A DNA stretch of 32,735 bases from DATGHS01 sp035307785 (lineage in GTDB: Bacteria; Planctomycetota; Planctomycetia; Gemmatales; Gemmataceae): NCBI GenBank assembly GCA_035307785.1, contig DATGHS010000423.1, forward strand, positions 1 to 32,735, given 5' to 3'. The translations under genes were made by a program, and so were the position numbers. The notes below the pieces were generated by a model. That model searched no databases. It was not told the DNA's origin and saw only the letters and a list, made by a program, of their open reading frames with translations. Position 1 is the stretch's first letter; each line of letters opens with the position of its first letter. Shown piece after piece: positions 30,695 to 32,735 of this stretch.

Positions 30695-32735
30695 TTACGG
30701 CCCGACCGGCGGCATCATTGGCTTCGGGGCGGGCGTGGTAGCGGCGGCCTTGGGACCCACGGGGCCGCCAGCGATTGTTTTCGTTCGTGACTGCTTCCAG
30801 GCCAGCACGTCGCCTTTGACCACCTCCACAGCCTTGTCGATCTGCAGGTCGATGCCCTTGGCCAGGTCTTCCGGGCTCGGAATAACGGTGTAATCAGGCA
30901 CCACGCCTTCCTTCTCCATGTTCACGCCTTTCATGGAAAAGACGCCGATAGCGGGAATGCGAAACGTCGAGCCGTCGATCAGGCGCACGGGGTGCGTGCC
31001 GATGACCATGCCGCCCGTCGGTTGACCCACCAGCTTGCCGAGACCCAGCTCTCGGAATGCATTGGGGAAGATCTCGGCATCGCTATAAGACTGGTTGTTG
31101 ATGAGCAAGACAAGCGGTTTGGTCCACTTGCGGTCGTCGGCCCGCAACACCAGTCCTTCCCCGCCCGCGCGTGGCTTAAAGACCGTGTGCTCGCGGCCGG
31201 TGAGGAAGTTCAGCACCTTATCGTGCGTATAGCCGCCGCCGTTGTAGCGCACATCGAGCACAATGGCATCTTTGTCGAAACAATCGGAGTATAGGGCGCG
31301 CACGAAGCGGTCGAGCCCTTCCTGGTCCATGCTCGGAATATGGATGTAGCCGACGGTGCCCGCGCTGAGTTCCTTCACGCGGGCCGCATTGCGATCGACC
31401 CAGCGCTCGTACATCAGCTTCTGGGTGTCCGGCCGGCTGATCGCCTGGATCTCAATCTTGCGGCGAATCTTCGGATCCTTCATATCACCGTTGGCGGGAA
31501 GGACTTCGAGCAGCACATTTTCGCCAACTTTGGCATTTAGCAACTGGCTCCAGTTTGTCTTCTCCGTGATCGGCGTGCGGTCGACGGCGAGAATGATCTC
31601 CCCCTTCTTTAAATTCAGGCCGCGCTTGTCGGCTGGGCCGCGCTTCAGCACCTCCGCAATTCTCTTGCCCGGCCCGGTGTACGTCTCGTCGAAGAGCAGG
31701 CCAAGATCGGCCGTCACTTCTTCCGGCTGCGTGGTGTTGCCCGTGATCCCCAAGTGCGAAGCATTTAGTTCACCAAGCATCAAGTAAATGAGCGCGTACA
31801 AATCCTGCTTATGCGCGATGTGCTTGATAGCAGGGAGATAGCGGGTGCGGACGGCGTTCCAGTCCGCGCCATGAAGGGTGCCGTCGTAGAATTGGTCGCC
31901 CAGCAGCCGCCAGCTTTGCTCGAACATCTCGCGGAATTCCTCGTCGCGGCGAATGGTCATCTTCGCCGTGAAGTTGACCGCCTGCGGCTCGGGCGCCGTT
32001 GAACCCGAAGAGAAGACGGAATAACCGAGCCGGGCAATCCGGATCATGCCGTTCTGGTCGCGGAAGTAAATGGTGCCGCTGTGCTTCTGCGACCAGCGAA
32101 TTTCCTGCGGCCGCAGGTTGCCGTTGGACAGGCGGTTTAATTGCCGGCCATCGCTGCTGGCCACCCAGAGATCGTCGCTATTGCTCGATATCGAGCGGAA
32201 GGCAATCCGGGCGCCGTCGGGCGCGATACTAACGGCGGCAGCGTTCATTGACGCGACCGACGTGGCGCGCAAATGGATATCGTCCCAGTCGATATCGCTG
32301 CTTGCCGGCGCGCCCGGCGCTGCCGGCTTTTGCAGCGGCAATACGTACGGCCGAAATTGCATGCCGCCGGGCCCCGGCCGTTCACTGATGAAGCCCAGGT
32401 TCATGCCGGTCTTGCTCCAACTCACGTCGTAGTTGGATGTGGCATAGCGGGTGACATTTTCGGCCCGCCAGAATGCGGCCGGCGTGATAAAAATCTCCGT
32501 GCCGAAACTCGCGTCCATTCGGGCGTAGACGAGCATCTTGGAATCGGGCGACCAATCGTAATCGATTACCTGCGGGTCGTCGACGAGCACCTTTAGTTCC
32601 TTGCCGTCGGCATCCATCGTGCAGAGCCGTCCGGAGCGGAGGAAGGCGATTTTCTTGCCGTCGGGCGAGTAGGCCGGGCCCAGGATCGCCTCTTTGAGAT
32701 CGGTAAGCTGCTTCGACTTGAATTTGACAGCGGAA
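30695..32735 (-). CDS. Tricorn-core S41-family peptidase, 5' end outside window
   Basis: The frame is open to the right edge. The residues upstream of the internal Met at 32617 continue a PD40/WD40-like propeller strand (GPAYSPDGKKIAFLRSGRL), so the true start lies outside. Visible domains in order: the end of a beta-propeller (SPDG/WSPD repeats), a helical C1 segment, a PDZ domain (around 31740-31490) and the S41 catalytic core. Counting from the Met at 32617, the tricorn tetrad is intact: Ser287-His288 in ELNASHLG, Ser512 in NQSYSDAEIF and Glu568 in MEKEGVVPD. It is thus expected to be an active serine peptidase that trims peptides or proteins. The C-terminus ends in an Ala/Pro-rich tail. 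The stop is 64 bp before the FG-GAP lipoprotein start, so it is probably the first visible gene of that operon. Confidence 0.9.
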   Translation of the reverse strand, partial: SAVKFKSKQLTDLKEAILGPAYSPDGKKIAFLRSGRLCTMDADGKELKVLVDDPQVIDYDWSPDSKMLVYARMDASFGTEIFITPAAFWRAENVTRYATSNYDVSWSKTGMNLGFISERPGPGGMQFRPYVLPLQKPAAPGAPASSDIDWDDIHLRATSVASMNAAAVSIAPDGARIAFRSISSNSDDLWVASSDGRQLNRLSNGNLRPQEIRWSQKHSGTIYFRDQNGMIRIARLGYSVFSSGSTAPEPQAVNFTAKMTIRRDEEFREMFEQSWRLLGDQFYDGTLHGADWNAVRTRYLPAIKHIAHKQDLYALIYLMLGELNASHLGITGNTTQPEEVTADLGLLFDETYTGPGKRIAEVLKRGPADKRGLNLKKGEIILAVDRTPITEKTNWSQLLNAKVGENVLLEVLPANGDMKDPKIRRKIEIQAISRPDTQKLMYERWVDRNAARVKELSAGTVGYIHIPSMDQEGLDRFVRALYSDCFDKDAIVLDVRYNGGGYTHDKVLNFLTGREHTVFKPRAGGEGLVLRADDRKWTKPLVLLINNQSYSDAEIFPNAFRELGLGKLVGQPTGGMVIGTHPVRLIDGSTFRIPAIGVFSMKGVNMEKEGVVPDYTVIPSPEDLAKGIDLQIDKAVEVVKGDVLAWKQSRTKTIAGGPVGPKAAATTPAPKPMMPPVGP

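Noticed and set aside
32615..32617. Met at 32617 as the start of the tricorn-like gene
   Set aside because: Upstream codons in the same frame continue a propeller strand to the window edge without a stop, so it is an internal Met.

Overview
The window looks like chromosomal DNA from a planctomycete. The evidence is the mix of gene families: a protein with paired pre-peptidase C-terminal (PPC) domains, a CRTAC1-type FG-GAP/UnbV lipoprotein next to a TPR protein, a tricorn-core S41 peptidase, an MJ0042-type zinc ribbon fused to a membrane domain, several TPR/HEAT proteins and a dnaG-rpoD pair. GC content is moderate to high by eye. The order cannot be fixed from sequence alone. No rRNA, tRNA, CRISPR array, transposase or phage gene was seen. 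Both ends cut through genes: a PPC-domain protein on the left and a tricorn-like peptidase on the right.

Layout, left to right. (1) 2-2915: the end of a PPC-domain secreted protein, then pyrF, read rightward. (2) 3263-10515: a glycan or cell-surface locus. It holds a 1157-residue methyltransferase/GT2/GT2 fusion and an ArnT-like membrane glycosyltransferase reading rightward. These meet a leftward two-gene operon of a membrane-anchored protein tyrosine phosphatase and a GtrB/ArnC-like polyprenyl-phosphate glycosyltransferase. (3) 10670-15859: a leftward TPR protein, a rightward Sua5/YwlC tRNA-modification enzyme, a leftward operon (small membrane protein, TPR lipoprotein, AlkA-like DNA glycosylase) and a small rightward BON-domain protein. 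(4) 15918-17019: queF and queC head to head (7-deazaguanine biosynthesis). (5) 17065-24015: a secreted TPR/thioredoxin-like protein, a 763-bp palindrome-rich spacer, then dnaG, rpoD and a coiled-coil C4 zinc-ribbon protein. (6) 24046-27314: a Gfo/Idh/MocA oxidoreductase, a stand-alone GH2-type sugar-binding domain protein, a zinc ribbon/DUF4282-like membrane protein and a HEAT/TPR protein. (7) 27565-32735: a leftward putative operon of tricorn-like peptidase, FG-GAP/UnbV lipoprotein and membrane TPR protein.

Noncoding structure stands out. Six convergent gene pairs lie wholly inside the window. Two overlap at their 3' ends, and the other four are separated by a strong palindrome. Two of those palindromes are 29/32 identical copies of one element (17024-17055 and 26589-26620). 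Another repeat type has entered, or become, coding sequence: a two-unit 21-bp repeat encodes VLNTEHS-VLSTQHA inside the methyltransferase/GT2 fusion. An ATCCGCA-rich repeat lies across the apparent N-terminus of pyrF. A 22-bp inverted repeat and several smaller palindromes lie between the thioredoxin-like gene and dnaG. dnaG has a near-consensus sigma-70 promoter, and the predicted transcript start falls on an in-frame ATG upstream of the conserved start.
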